The notes under the pieces were generated by a model. It saw only the letters and a list, made by a program, of their open reading frames with translations. It was not told the DNA's origin and searched no databases. Below, piece after piece: positions 41,676 through 50,415 of a stretch of 64,000 nt of DNA. The DNA comes from an uncultured Porphyromonadaceae bacterium (lineage in GTDB: Bacteria; Bacteroidota; Bacteroidia; Bacteroidales; Muribaculaceae): contig CAMWLC010000008.1 of assembly GCA_947174995.1 (NCBI GenBank), positions 1 through 64,000 of the forward strand. Reading direction: 5' to 3'. The translations under genes and the position numbers were made by a program. The first letter of the stretch is position 1. The number at the start of each line of letters is the position of its first letter.

Positions 41676-41683
41676 TAACTTTG
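41676..41683 (+). promoter_or_regulatory. -7 element of the tyrosine kinase gene
   Basis: TAACTTTG followed by C matches the Bacteroidales box exactly; the upstream half is AT-rich (TTTTTAAAA) without a clear TTTG. The leader would be about 60 nt. Confidence 0.6.
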
Positions 41684-41750
41684 CAAAAAAATCACCCTTT
41701 AGGGCAAACACACGACTAACTGCGAAACAACAATACAACAGTACGCATAT

Positions 41751-44138
41751 ATGGAAATCAACAACCAGGTCCCTCCGGTGGTGAGTGTGGCGCCTTCCAC
41801 TCAGGTGCAGACGACACAGATCTCGCTCATGGAGGTGTTCCAGACCACGCTGAGCCACTGGAAATGGATAGTGTTTTCGGTGGTGGTATGCTTGTGTCTG
41901 GCAGTGCTCTACCTCGCACGCACCCCGAATGTCTACACACGCTCGGCCGCCATTGAGATCAAGGACGAGAACAACGGCGCCACCAACAGCGCCATGGCCA
42001 CGTTTGCCGACATGGGTCTCACCACGGGCAACACCAACCTCTACAACGAGATGGCCTATTTCCAGTCTCCCGACCTGATGGAGAAGGTGGTGAAGCGACT
42101 CAAGCTCGACATCAGCTACTCCACCCGCAAGGGCCTCAAGCAGCAGCCCCTCTACGGAGCCACGCTCCCCATCAACGTCTCCTTCCCGACAATGGTGGAG
42201 AGCAAGAGCGCCACTGTGGAGGTGCACGTCGCTCCCGGCGGAAAGATCACACTGAGCGACCTGAAGATGGACGGCGAGAAGTATGAATACACCATGTCAA
42301 AGCCCGTGGCCTTCGGCACGAAGATCTCCACACCCATCGGCGTGGTGGTAGTCGACAAGACTCCATATTATGATCCGGACGAGGATTACAATATCCGCGT
42401 CAACCGCAGTTCCCTCAAGGGGGCCGTGGCCACGTGGACGGGACGCCTGGAGGTGAAGGAGCAGAAGAATGACGGCACCGTCATCGACCTCTCCATTACA
42501 GACGCCTCCGCCCAGAAGGCCGAGGATGTGCTCAACGCCCTCATCGAGGCCTACAACGAGCAGTGGATTCTCGACAAGAACCAGATAGCCGTCTCCACCT
42601 CCAACTTCATCAACGAGCGTCTCGGCGTGATCGAGAACGAACTGGGCACAGTGGACCAGGACATCTCCTCCTATAAGTCGGCCCACATGATTCCCGACGT
42701 GGCGCAGACCGCCGCCATGTATGTGACGGAAAACCAGGAGACGAGCCAGAAGCTCGTGGAACTTGGCAACCGTCTGCAAATGACCCGCTACCTGCGCGAG
42801 CACCTCATGAAGGATGCGCGTAACGATCATGTGCTCCCCGCCAACACCGGTATCGAGAACACCAGCATCGAGAAGCTGATAGCCGACTACAACCAGCTCG
42901 TGCTTCAGCGCAACTCGCTTGTGGCCAACTCCTCGGAGACCAACCCCCTCGTGACCGACATCGACGCCCGCCTCGGCTCGATGCGCACCTCCATCGTGGC
43001 TTCCATCGACAACCAGATCAAGGCCCTCTCCACCGACATCTCCAACCTGCGCGGTTCGCAGGGCGCCCTCTCGGCACGCATCGCCGCCAGCCCGACGCAG
43101 GCCAAATACCTCCTCAGCGTGGAGCGTCAGCAGAAGGTGAAGGAGTCCCTCTACCTCTATCTGCTCCAGAAGCGTGAGGAGAATGAGCTCAACCAGGCCT
43201 TCACCGCCTACAACACCCGCATCATCACCCGCCCGACCGGCGTGCCGCAGCCCACGGGTCCGCAGCGTACCAAGATACTCGGCCTGGCCTTCATCGTGGG
43301 TCTGCTCATCCCCTTCGGCGTGGAGTATGTCAAGGCCATCAACAACACCAAGGTGCGTGGCCGCAAGGACCTTAAGAACGTGACGGCTCCCTTCCTGGGC
43401 GAACTCCCTGTGGTGAAGGTGAAGCGCGGCGAGAACAAGGACACCATGATGGTGGTGCAGCCCGCCAACCGAAACGTCATCAACGAGGCGTTCCGCGTGG
43501 TGCGCACAAACCTCAATTTCATGCTCCAGGGCGACAAGGAGCTCCCCGGCGCGCGCCGCATCATGATCACCTCCTTCAACCCCGGCAGCGGCAAGACCTT
43601 CATCACCCTCAACCTCGGCATGTCTCTCGCCATCCGCGGGGCTAAGGTGCTTGTCATCGACTGTGACCTGCGCCGCGGTTCGGCCGGTGCCTTCGTCGGA
43701 AGCCCCAAGGTGGGTCTGACGCAGTATCTCTCCGGCCAGGTGAAGGATATCAACGAGGTCGTGATGAAATTCAACGAGGATCAGAGCCTCTACGTGATCC
43801 CCGCCGGCAAACTCCCCCCCAACCCCACGGAGCTTATCGAGAACGGACGTCTTGACAAGGCCGTGCAGGAGCTGAGCGCCGAGTATGACTACATCTTCTT
43901 CGACTGCCCGCCGATGGAGATGATAGGCGACGCGAGAATCATCAATACCCTGACGGAGCGTACTATCGTGGTGGTGCGTGCGGGAGTGTTCGAGCGCAGC
44001 ATGATACCCGAAATCGAGAAGATCTATCAGGAGAAGAAATACCGCAACGTGGCCGTCCTGCTCAACGGTTGCTCCGGAGTGGGAGCATACCGCTACGCCT
44101 ACGGCTACTCGCAGGGCAAGAACTATTACCACAAGTAA
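41751..44138 (+). CDS. Polysaccharide co-polymerase/tyrosine autokinase (Wzc-like)
   Basis: A 795-residue BY-kinase. Membrane helices at about 37-57 and 505-525 flank a long periplasmic Wzz region with coiled coils. The cytoplasmic kinase domain has Walker A in ITSFNPGSGKTFITLNLG, A' in KVLVIDCDLRRGS, and B in YDYIFFDCPP. The C terminus carries a tyrosine cluster (YRYAYGYSQGKNYYHK) for autophosphorylation. Such proteins control chain length and export of capsule or exopolysaccharide. Unusually there is no outer-membrane export (Wza), flippase or glycosyltransferase gene beside it, so it must serve a locus elsewhere or have another target. Confidence 0.93.
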   Translation: MEINNQVPPVVSVAPSTQVQTTQISLMEVFQTTLSHWKWIVFSVVVCLCLAVLYLARTPNVYTRSAAIEIKDENNGATNSAMATFADMGLTTGNTNLYNEMAYFQSPDLMEKVVKRLKLDISYSTRKGLKQQPLYGATLPINVSFPTMVESKSATVEVHVAPGGKITLSDLKMDGEKYEYTMSKPVAFGTKISTPIGVVVVDKTPYYDPDEDYNIRVNRSSLKGAVATWTGRLEVKEQKNDGTVIDLSITDASAQKAEDVLNALIEAYNEQWILDKNQIAVSTSNFINERLGVIENELGTVDQDISSYKSAHMIPDVAQTAAMYVTENQETSQKLVELGNRLQMTRYLREHLMKDARNDHVLPANTGIENTSIEKLIADYNQLVLQRNSLVANSSETNPLVTDIDARLGSMRTSIVASIDNQIKALSTDISNLRGSQGALSARIAASPTQAKYLLSVERQQKVKESLYLYLLQKREENELNQAFTAYNTRIITRPTGVPQPTGPQRTKILGLAFIVGLLIPFGVEYVKAINNTKVRGRKDLKNVTAPFLGELPVVKVKRGENKDTMMVVQPANRNVINEAFRVVRTNLNFMLQGDKELPGARRIMITSFNPGSGKTFITLNLGMSLAIRGAKVLVIDCDLRRGSAGAFVGSPKVGLTQYLSGQVKDINEVVMKFNEDQSLYVIPAGKLPPNPTELIENGRLDKAVQELSAEYDYIFFDCPPMEMIGDARIINTLTERTIVVVRAGVFERSMIPEIEKIYQEKKYRNVAVLLNGCSGVGAYRYAYGYSQGKNYYHK

Positions 44139-44161
44139 GTTCCCTCTCCATAATGAATATG

Positions 44162-44198
44162 AAAAGACGATGTCCCCGCCGGGACATCGTCTTTTTTT
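44162..44198 (+). terminator. Terminator of the tyrosine kinase gene
   Basis: Perfect 14-bp arms AAAGACGATGTCCC / GGGACATCGTCTTT around CGCC, followed by further T residues. Confidence 0.93.
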
Positions 44199-44232
44199 GA
44201 CGTTTGAAGAGGCGAAATGATGGCAGTATGCA

Positions 44233-44240
44233 AAAAAATG
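44233..44240 (+). promoter_or_regulatory. -7 element of carAB
   Basis: TAACTTTG followed by C, about 40 bp before the carA start. It lies downstream of an in-frame ATG at 44217, so that codon cannot be on the main transcript. Confidence 0.65.
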
Positions 44241-44279
44241 ATTAACTTTGCAGGCAGAAAATTCCCAACAGAAGTTTTT

Positions 44280-45350
44280 ATGCGCCAAATCCTCAAAGCC
44301 CGTCTGATTCTGGAAGACGGCACCATCTTTGAAGGTAAGTCTTTCGGCTATGAAGGTTCGACAGCCGGAGAAACAGTTTTCAACACCGCGATGACAGGGT
44401 ATCCCGAATCATTGACCGATCCATCCTACGAGGGTCAGATACTCGTCACCACCTATCCCATTCTCGGCAACTACGGTGTGCCCCCGAGGCGCAAAAAAGA
44501 CGACGTGAGTGAATATTACGAGAGCGACCACATCCACGCACGCGCCATTATAGCCCAGGATTACAGCTGGCACCACTCCCACTGGCAGGCCGACCGCTCC
44601 CTCTCCGACTGGCTCAAGGAGGAGAAAATCCCCGGAATCTACGACATCGACACCCGCGCACTGACCAAGCTGCTGCGCGAGCGAGGCTCCATGCTCGGCA
44701 AAATCGTGGTGGAGGGGGCCGAGGAGCCGGAGTGGTATGACCCCAACAGGGAGAATCTCGTGGCCAAAGTGTCATGCAAAGAGCCGGAAGTGCACGGCGA
44801 GGGGGAGAAGACCGTGGTGCTCGTGGACTGCGGAGTCAAGCACAACATCATACGCTGCCTCACCCGCAGGGGAGTGAGGGTAATCAGAGTGCCCTGGGAC
44901 TACGATTTCAACACCCTGGAGTATGACGGACTCTTCATTTCCAACGGCCCGGGCAATCCCGACATGGTGGACAAGACCGTGGAGCATCTGCGCGTGGCCA
45001 TGAAGGGAGACAAGCCTATATGGGGCATCTGCATGGGCAATCAGTTGCTCTCCAAGGCAGCCGGAGCCAGAATCTACAAGCTCAAGTACGGCCACAGAAG
45101 CCACAACCAGCCCGTGCGCCGCGTGGGCACCGAACAATGTTTCGTCACCTCGCAAAATCATGGCTTCGCCGTGGACCACACCACTCTCCCCGAGGACTGG
45201 GAGCCGGCTTTCGTCAACATGAACGATGGCACCAACGAGGGTATCCGCCACAGGAGCAAGCCCTTCTTCTCGGCGCAGTTCCATCCCGAGGCAAGTTCGG
45301 GACCGAAGGACACGGAGTTCCTTTTCGACGAGTTTATAGCACGCCTCTGA
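44280..45350 (+). CDS. carA: Carbamoyl-phosphate synthase small subunit
   Basis: A 356-residue glutaminase subunit that releases ammonia from glutamine for carbamoyl phosphate synthesis, feeding pyrimidine and arginine pathways. The N-terminal domain begins ARLILEDGTIFEGKSFGYEGSTAGETVFNTAMTGYPESLTDPSY. The class I amidotransferase domain has the nucleophile Cys in WGICMGNQLL (GICLGHQ in most relatives) and His/Glu in SAQFHPEASSGP. carB starts 24 bp downstream. The start at 44280 is fixed by the -7 box. Confidence 0.96.
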   Translation: MRQILKARLILEDGTIFEGKSFGYEGSTAGETVFNTAMTGYPESLTDPSYEGQILVTTYPILGNYGVPPRRKKDDVSEYYESDHIHARAIIAQDYSWHHSHWQADRSLSDWLKEEKIPGIYDIDTRALTKLLRERGSMLGKIVVEGAEEPEWYDPNRENLVAKVSCKEPEVHGEGEKTVVLVDCGVKHNIIRCLTRRGVRVIRVPWDYDFNTLEYDGLFISNGPGNPDMVDKTVEHLRVAMKGDKPIWGICMGNQLLSKAAGARIYKLKYGHRSHNQPVRRVGTEQCFVTSQNHGFAVDHTTLPEDWEPAFVNMNDGTNEGIRHRSKPFFSAQFHPEASSGPKDTEFLFDEFIARL

Positions 45351-45374
45351 TTCCACACCCAACAATTACGAAAA

Positions 45375-48300
45375 ATGTCACACCATAATAACAATTCCGA
45401 ATCATCCAAACCCCACAATGTGAAGAAAGTGCTGCTCTTAGGCAGCGGCGCCCTCAAGATAGGAGAGGCCGGAGAGTTTGACTATTCCGGCTCGCAGGCC
45501 ATCAAGGCCCTGCGCGAGGAGGGAGTGGAGACGGTGCTCATCAATCCCAATATCGCCACGGTGCAGACCTCCGAGGGGTTTGCCGACAAGATCTACTTCC
45601 TGCCGGTGACGCCCTATTTCGTGAAGCGCGTCATAGAGAAGGAGCGCCCCGACGGTGTGCTGCTCTCCTTCGGAGGACAGACGGCCCTGAACTGCGGCGT
45701 GGAGCTGTATCAGGAGGGGGTGTTCGAGGAGTATGGAGTGAAGGTGCTCGGCACGCCGGTACGCGCCATCATGGACACCGAAGACCGCGAGCTCTTCGTG
45801 CGCAAGCTCGATGAGATCGGCGTGAAGACCATCAGGAGCGAGGCCGTGGAGAGCATCGACGAGGCAGTACGCGCCGCCGAGGCCCTGGGTTATCCCGTCA
45901 TAGTGCGTGCCGCATACGCCCTCGGAGGTCTCGGCTCGGGCTTCTGCGACAACCGCGAGGAGCTGGTGGCCCTCACCGAGAAGGCCCTCTCGTTCTCCCC
46001 GCAGGTGCTGGTGGAGAAATCCCTCAAGGGATGGAAGGAGGTGGAGTATGAGGTGGTGCGCGATCGCTTCGACAACTGCATCACCGTCTGCAATATGGAG
46101 AATCTCGACCCGCTGGGCATCCACACCGGCGAGAGCATCGTAGTGGCTCCCTCGCAGACGCTCACCAACGAGGATTACCACTATCTGCGCAAACTCGCCA
46201 TCAACATCATACGCCACATCGGCATCGTGGGAGAGTGTAACGTGCAGTATGCTTTCGACCCCGAGTCGATGGACTACCGCGTCATCGAGGTCAATGCCCG
46301 CCTGAGCCGCTCGTCGGCCCTGGCGTCGAAGGCCACCGGTTTTCCCCTGGCTTTCGTGGCCGCCAAGCTGGGCCTGGGCTACGGACTCTTCGACCTCAAG
46401 AACTCCGTCACGAAGGAAACCACGGCCTTCTTCGAGCCGGCGCTTGACTACGTGGTGGTGAAGCTCCCGCGCTGGGACCTCGGAAAATTCCACGGCGTGC
46501 GCCGCGAGATCGGTTCCTCCATGAAATCGGTGGGAGAAGTGATGGCCATAGGCCGTACCTTCGAGGAGGCCATGCAGAAGGGTCTGCGCATGATAGGGCA
46601 GGGGATGCACGGTTTCACCGGCAATAAGGAAATCAAGGTGGCCGACATCGACCGCGCCCTGCGCGAACCCACGGACCGCCGTATTTTCGTGATAGCGGAC
46701 GCCATGCAGCGCGGCTACAGCGTGGAGCGAATCCACGAGCTGACGAAAATTGACCGGTGGTTCCTCTACAAACTTGAGAACATCATCACCACGGAGCACG
46801 AGCTGGATAAATTCAACTCCCTCGAAGAACTTCCCGACGAGCTTCTCCTCCTGGCGAAGAAGCAGGGGTTCTCGGACTTCCAGGTGGCGCGTGCCCTTTT
46901 CAAGGAGGAGATGGGCAACGGTGCCGATGCCGCCCTGCGCGTGCGCGCTCACCGCAAGGAGCGCGGCATAGTGCCCGTGGTGAAACAGATCGACACTATG
47001 GGGGGAGAGTATCCGGCCCAGACCAATTATTTATACGTCACATACAATGGCACCACCGATGACATTGAGTTCCAGCACGACCACCGCTCGATAGTGGTGC
47101 TCGGATCGGGAGCCTACCGCATCGGATCATCGGTGGAGTTCGACTGGTGTTCGGTCAATGCCCTGATGACCGTTAAGAAGGAGGGATGGCGCTCGGTGAT
47201 GATCAACTACAATCCCGAGACTGTCTCCACAGACTACGATATGTGTGACCGCCTCTATTTCGACGAGCTGACTTTCGAGCGCGTGATGGACATTCTCGAA
47301 ATGGAGCAGCCCTACGGCACGATAGTGAGCGTGGGCGGACAGATTCCCAACAATCTCGCCATGCGTCTTGACGCCGAGGGCGTGAACATCCTCGGCACCA
47401 CGGCCCGCAGCATCGATAATGCCGAAGACCGTCACAAGTTCTCGCAGATGCTCGACGACCTGGGCATCGACCAGCCCCGCTGGAGAGAGCTGACCTCCAT
47501 GGCCGACATCAACGAGTTCATCGGTGAGGTCGGCTTCCCGGTGCTCGTGCGTCCGAGTTACGTGCTCTCCGGCGCGGCCATGAACGTGTGCAGCAATCCC
47601 GAGGAGCTGGAGCGCTTCCTGCGCCTTGCCGCCAACGTGTCGAAGGAACACCCGGTGGTGGTCAGCGAGTTTATCCAGGGAGCCAAGGAGATCGAGATGG
47701 ACGCCGTGGCTCAGGACGGCGAGATAAAGGCCTACGCCATCAGCGAGCACATCGAGTTTGCCGGCGTCCATTCCGGTGACGCCACAATACAATTCCCTCC
47801 GCAGAAACTTTATGTGGAGACCATGCGCCGCATCAAGAAGGTGTCGGGCCAGATAGCCGCCGCGCTCAAGATTTCAGGGCCGTTCAATATCCAGTTCCTG
47901 GCCAAGAACAACGAGATCAAGGTTATAGAGTGCAACCTCCGCGCCTCGCGCTCCTTCCCCTTCGTGAGCAAGGTGCTTAAAATCAACTTTATCGACCTGG
48001 CTACCAAGGTGATGCTCGGCATCCCGGTGGAGAAGCTGCACAAGAGTTCGTTTGATCTGGATTATGTCGGCATCAAGGCCTCGCAGTTCTCCTTCTCGCG
48101 TCTTCAGGGTTCCGACCCGGTGCTGGGCGTGGACATGAGCTCCACAGGCGAGGTGGGATGCATAGGCGTGGATACGGATGAGGCTATCCTCAAGGCGATG
48201 CTCTCCGTGGGACAGCGCATACCGAGCCGCTCGGTGCTTCTGAGCACCGGAGGCGCAAAGCAGAAGGCCGACCTGCTCCACTCCGCCCAGAAGCTCTTCA

Positions 48301-48629
48301 AGCATGGCTACAAGATATATGCCACTCCGGGCACTCACCGCTATCTCAACGATAACGGCATACCCTCGCTCTGCGCCTATCCCCCCTCGAGCACGGGACA
48401 GTATCCCCAGGCCCTCGACCTGCTCCACGACAAGGAGATAGACCTGGTGGTCAACGTGCCTAAGAATCTTACTCCCACCGAGCTGAGCGACGGCTACCGC
48501 ATTCGCCGCGCGGCAGTGGACCTCAATATTCCGCTCATCACCAACGGGCGTCTGGCCGATGCCTTCATCAACGCCTTCACCTCCATGAGCCTCGATGACA
48601 TCGAGATCAAGGACTGGAGCGAGTATTAA
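45375..48629 (+). CDS. carB: Carbamoyl-phosphate synthase large subunit
   Basis: A 1084-residue enzyme made of two homologous ATP-grasp halves. The first half starts VLLLGSGALKIGEAGEFDYSGSQAIKALREEG and includes VIVRAAYALGGLGSGF and EVNARLSRSSALASKATGFPLA. The second starts VVLGSGAYRIGSSVEFDWCSVNAL and includes VLVRPSYVLSGAAMNVC and ECNLRASRSFPFVSKV. A C-terminal MGS-like allosteric domain (about 935-1084) holds LLSTGGAKQKADLLHSAQKLFKHGYKIYATPGTHRYL. It makes carbamoyl phosphate from bicarbonate, ammonia and two ATP. It forms an operon with carA. Confidence 0.97.
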   Translation: MSHHNNNSESSKPHNVKKVLLLGSGALKIGEAGEFDYSGSQAIKALREEGVETVLINPNIATVQTSEGFADKIYFLPVTPYFVKRVIEKERPDGVLLSFGGQTALNCGVELYQEGVFEEYGVKVLGTPVRAIMDTEDRELFVRKLDEIGVKTIRSEAVESIDEAVRAAEALGYPVIVRAAYALGGLGSGFCDNREELVALTEKALSFSPQVLVEKSLKGWKEVEYEVVRDRFDNCITVCNMENLDPLGIHTGESIVVAPSQTLTNEDYHYLRKLAINIIRHIGIVGECNVQYAFDPESMDYRVIEVNARLSRSSALASKATGFPLAFVAAKLGLGYGLFDLKNSVTKETTAFFEPALDYVVVKLPRWDLGKFHGVRREIGSSMKSVGEVMAIGRTFEEAMQKGLRMIGQGMHGFTGNKEIKVADIDRALREPTDRRIFVIADAMQRGYSVERIHELTKIDRWFLYKLENIITTEHELDKFNSLEELPDELLLLAKKQGFSDFQVARALFKEEMGNGADAALRVRAHRKERGIVPVVKQIDTMGGEYPAQTNYLYVTYNGTTDDIEFQHDHRSIVVLGSGAYRIGSSVEFDWCSVNALMTVKKEGWRSVMINYNPETVSTDYDMCDRLYFDELTFERVMDILEMEQPYGTIVSVGGQIPNNLAMRLDAEGVNILGTTARSIDNAEDRHKFSQMLDDLGIDQPRWRELTSMADINEFIGEVGFPVLVRPSYVLSGAAMNVCSNPEELERFLRLAANVSKEHPVVVSEFIQGAKEIEMDAVAQDGEIKAYAISEHIEFAGVHSGDATIQFPPQKLYVETMRRIKKVSGQIAAALKISGPFNIQFLAKNNEIKVIECNLRASRSFPFVSKVLKINFIDLATKVMLGIPVEKLHKSSFDLDYVGIKASQFSFSRLQGSDPVLGVDMSSTGEVGCIGVDTDEAILKAMLSVGQRIPSRSVLLSTGGAKQKADLLHSAQKLFKHGYKIYATPGTHRYLNDNGIPSLCAYPPSSTGQYPQALDLLHDKEIDLVVNVPKNLTPTELSDGYRIRRAAVDLNIPLITNGRLADAFINAFTSMSLDDIEIKDWSEY

Positions 48630-48694
48630 GGATCGGATCTTAACATTTTTTGGCATCATCCGCACAACTCCGGATTGAGCCTCAGCGTTTTATT

Positions 48695-48724
48695 GAAGGA
48701 CGCACCCGAAGGGGAGCGTCCTTC
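48695..48724 (+). terminator. Possible terminator after carB
   Basis: Arms GAAGGACGC / GCGTCCTTC enclose a 12-nt loop, without a clear T-run after it, 66 bp past the carB stop. Confidence 0.4.
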
Positions 48725-48797
48725 GGTGTGTCGGCGCCTTCCCGCCAGTGCGGGGAGTGCTGCCGTGTCACACGATTATTAACCAAAGTCCAAAAGT

Positions 48798-49412
48798 ATG
48801 AAGAAACTCCTCTTTGCAGTCTTGATAATGGTCATGAGCAGCGTAGGGTTGGTGAGCAATCATACAGGGGGAGGCACCCCCAAGGCTCCCACCTTCGATG
48901 ACGCCGTGGAAATCATCAAGAAATATGAGGGCCTCCATTCGGCCAAACACTGGCCGCTTGTAGGTTATGGCCACAAGGTGCTTCCCGGCGAGAAGTTCAC
49001 GCGGGGCAAGGCGCTGACGGAGGCCCAGGCCGACAAGCTCCTGCGCCAGGATTTGGCCAAGCTCTGCGCGCGCTACCGCAGTTTCGGACCCGACTCGCTG
49101 CTGCTGGCCGCCCTGGCCTACAACACGGGTATCGGCACCGTCAGCAAGTCGAGCGTGCTCAAGAAGCTCCAGGCGGGAGACCGCAACATCAAGGCGAACT
49201 ATCTCGCCCATTCCACCTATCGCGGACGCACCAACTCGCAGCTGAAACGCCGCAGGACGGAAGAATTCGAAACCCTTTTCGTGGAGGAAACCGTCTCCCG
49301 CACCAAGACCGTGGCCCGGCTTGACGGCTTCGCTCCCCTCAGACTTATGGCCGATTTCCTCGGCCGCTATTCCGAGTCAAAATTAACAGCTTATAATCTG
49401 GAGAACAATTGA
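48798..49412 (+). CDS. Secreted GH24-type lysozyme of an atypical subgroup
   Basis: A 204-residue protein with an N-terminal hydrophobic segment (LLFAVLIMVMSSVGLV), probably a signal peptide or anchor. The lysozyme core is recognisable: IIKKYEGLHSAKHWPLVGYGHKVLPGEKFTRGKALTEAQADKLLRQDLAKL, and later AALAYNTGIGTVSKSSVLKKL. The catalytic Glu is in YEG. Compared with phage T4-type enzymes, the segment between this Glu and GYGH is about five residues shorter, and the catalytic Asp/Thr positions are replaced around KHWPLV. It should cleave or bind peptidoglycan in the periplasm. No phage genes surround it, so it appears to be a housekeeping envelope enzyme. A lipoprotein gene follows after 4 bp. 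Confidence 0.85.
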   Translation: MKKLLFAVLIMVMSSVGLVSNHTGGGTPKAPTFDDAVEIIKKYEGLHSAKHWPLVGYGHKVLPGEKFTRGKALTEAQADKLLRQDLAKLCARYRSFGPDSLLLAALAYNTGIGTVSKSSVLKKLQAGDRNIKANYLAHSTYRGRTNSQLKRRRTEEFETLFVEETVSRTKTVARLDGFAPLRLMADFLGRYSESKLTAYNLENN

Positions 49413-49416
49413 GTCT

Positions 49417-50415
49417 ATGAGCACGATGACGTATATAAGAATCAAGCGTATGGTGCAGGAGTGTCTCTCCCTGTCGGCTATCATGCTGCTGGCCGCGATG
49501 GTCGGCGCGTGCGGCGGGAAGACGGAAAAGGATGACGACCGCCCCAAGCCGCCGGCCGACACCGAGGCCCTGCGGCAGGCTTTCGCCTCGGGAGACGCCA
49601 TGCAGGTGGCACACCTGTCACGCTATCCCATCGAGCGTCCTTATCCCCTTCAGGACATCAAGGACTCGGCCCAGATGGTGGCCTATTTCCCCATCATGGT
49701 AGATGACTCCCTGCGCCGCGTGATGTCTGGCATCACCCCCGCAGACTGGGAGGACTCGGGATGGCGCGGATGGACTTTCGGCGACGGAAGTTATCTCTGG
49801 GTGGACGAGGGGCTCTATTCGATCAACTACATATCCCACGCCGAGAGAGCCCTGCGTGACCGCCTGGCGATGGAAGAGATACAGTCTCTCGCTCCCGAGA
49901 TGCGCAAGGGGTGGACCCCCGCTTTCTGCCTCATAGGTACGGACGACGGCACGCTCTACCGCGTGGATAAGAACGTCAGAGATCGCGGGGCGCAGGCCGC
50001 CGAGGCTGCCGAGGGCACAATGGCCGACCTCCCGGACCAGGATATGGCGGACGAGGAGCGCACTTACCGCCTGGCCGTCTATCCCGTGGGCCGCAATCTC
50101 TCGGATATGCCGGAGCAGGTGCTCATCGGGCGTATGTCGTCTGAGGGCACGGCGCTGTCGAGGGTATACAATTTCCGCGATTCCATCGGCGATGAAGCGG
50201 AGTACATAGCCGACGCCATGTCGGAGGATGATGTGCCGGTCATCACGTTCCGCCACAAGGGAAAGGATGTGGACCGCCCGGTGCGCAAGGCCTATTGGCG
50301 TGACTACACGACGCGTCCGAGGCGCAACCCGCAGGGACAGGCCTCCGGTGAGGCCGAGGGGCGCTCACTCAAGCAGGGGGAAACCCTCCCCGCTCAGGAA
50401 GAGCCTGAATCCTGA
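49417..50415 (+). CDS. Predicted lipoprotein of unknown function
   Basis: A 332-residue protein with signal segment SLSAIMLLAAMVGAC (lipobox) preceded by a basic stretch. The mature part contains a folded region (about 65-290) with RYPIERPYPLQDIKDSAQMVAYFPIMVDDSLRRVMSG and WEDSGWRGWTFGDGSYLWVDEGLYSINYISHAERALRDRLA, a pattern reminiscent of periplasmic ligand or SH3-like domains. The last 40 residues are disordered and charged. It is probably co-transcribed with the lysozyme gene, and its 3' end overlaps the convergent beta-galactosidase gene by 51 bp. Confidence 0.8.
   Translation: MSTMTYIRIKRMVQECLSLSAIMLLAAMVGACGGKTEKDDDRPKPPADTEALRQAFASGDAMQVAHLSRYPIERPYPLQDIKDSAQMVAYFPIMVDDSLRRVMSGITPADWEDSGWRGWTFGDGSYLWVDEGLYSINYISHAERALRDRLAMEEIQSLAPEMRKGWTPAFCLIGTDDGTLYRVDKNVRDRGAQAAEAAEGTMADLPDQDMADEERTYRLAVYPVGRNLSDMPEQVLIGRMSSEGTALSRVYNFRDSIGDEAEYIADAMSEDDVPVITFRHKGKDVDRPVRKAYWRDYTTRPRRNPQGQASGEAEGRSLKQGETLPAQEEPES

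Noticed and set aside
44217-44279. Upstream start adding 21 residues to CarA
   Set aside because: The carAB -7 box (44233-44240) lies inside this extension and the CarA family begins at the Met at 44280.
48798-49412. Prophage remnant suggested by the lysozyme
   Set aside because: No holin, tail, integrase or other phage gene is present and composition matches the backbone.
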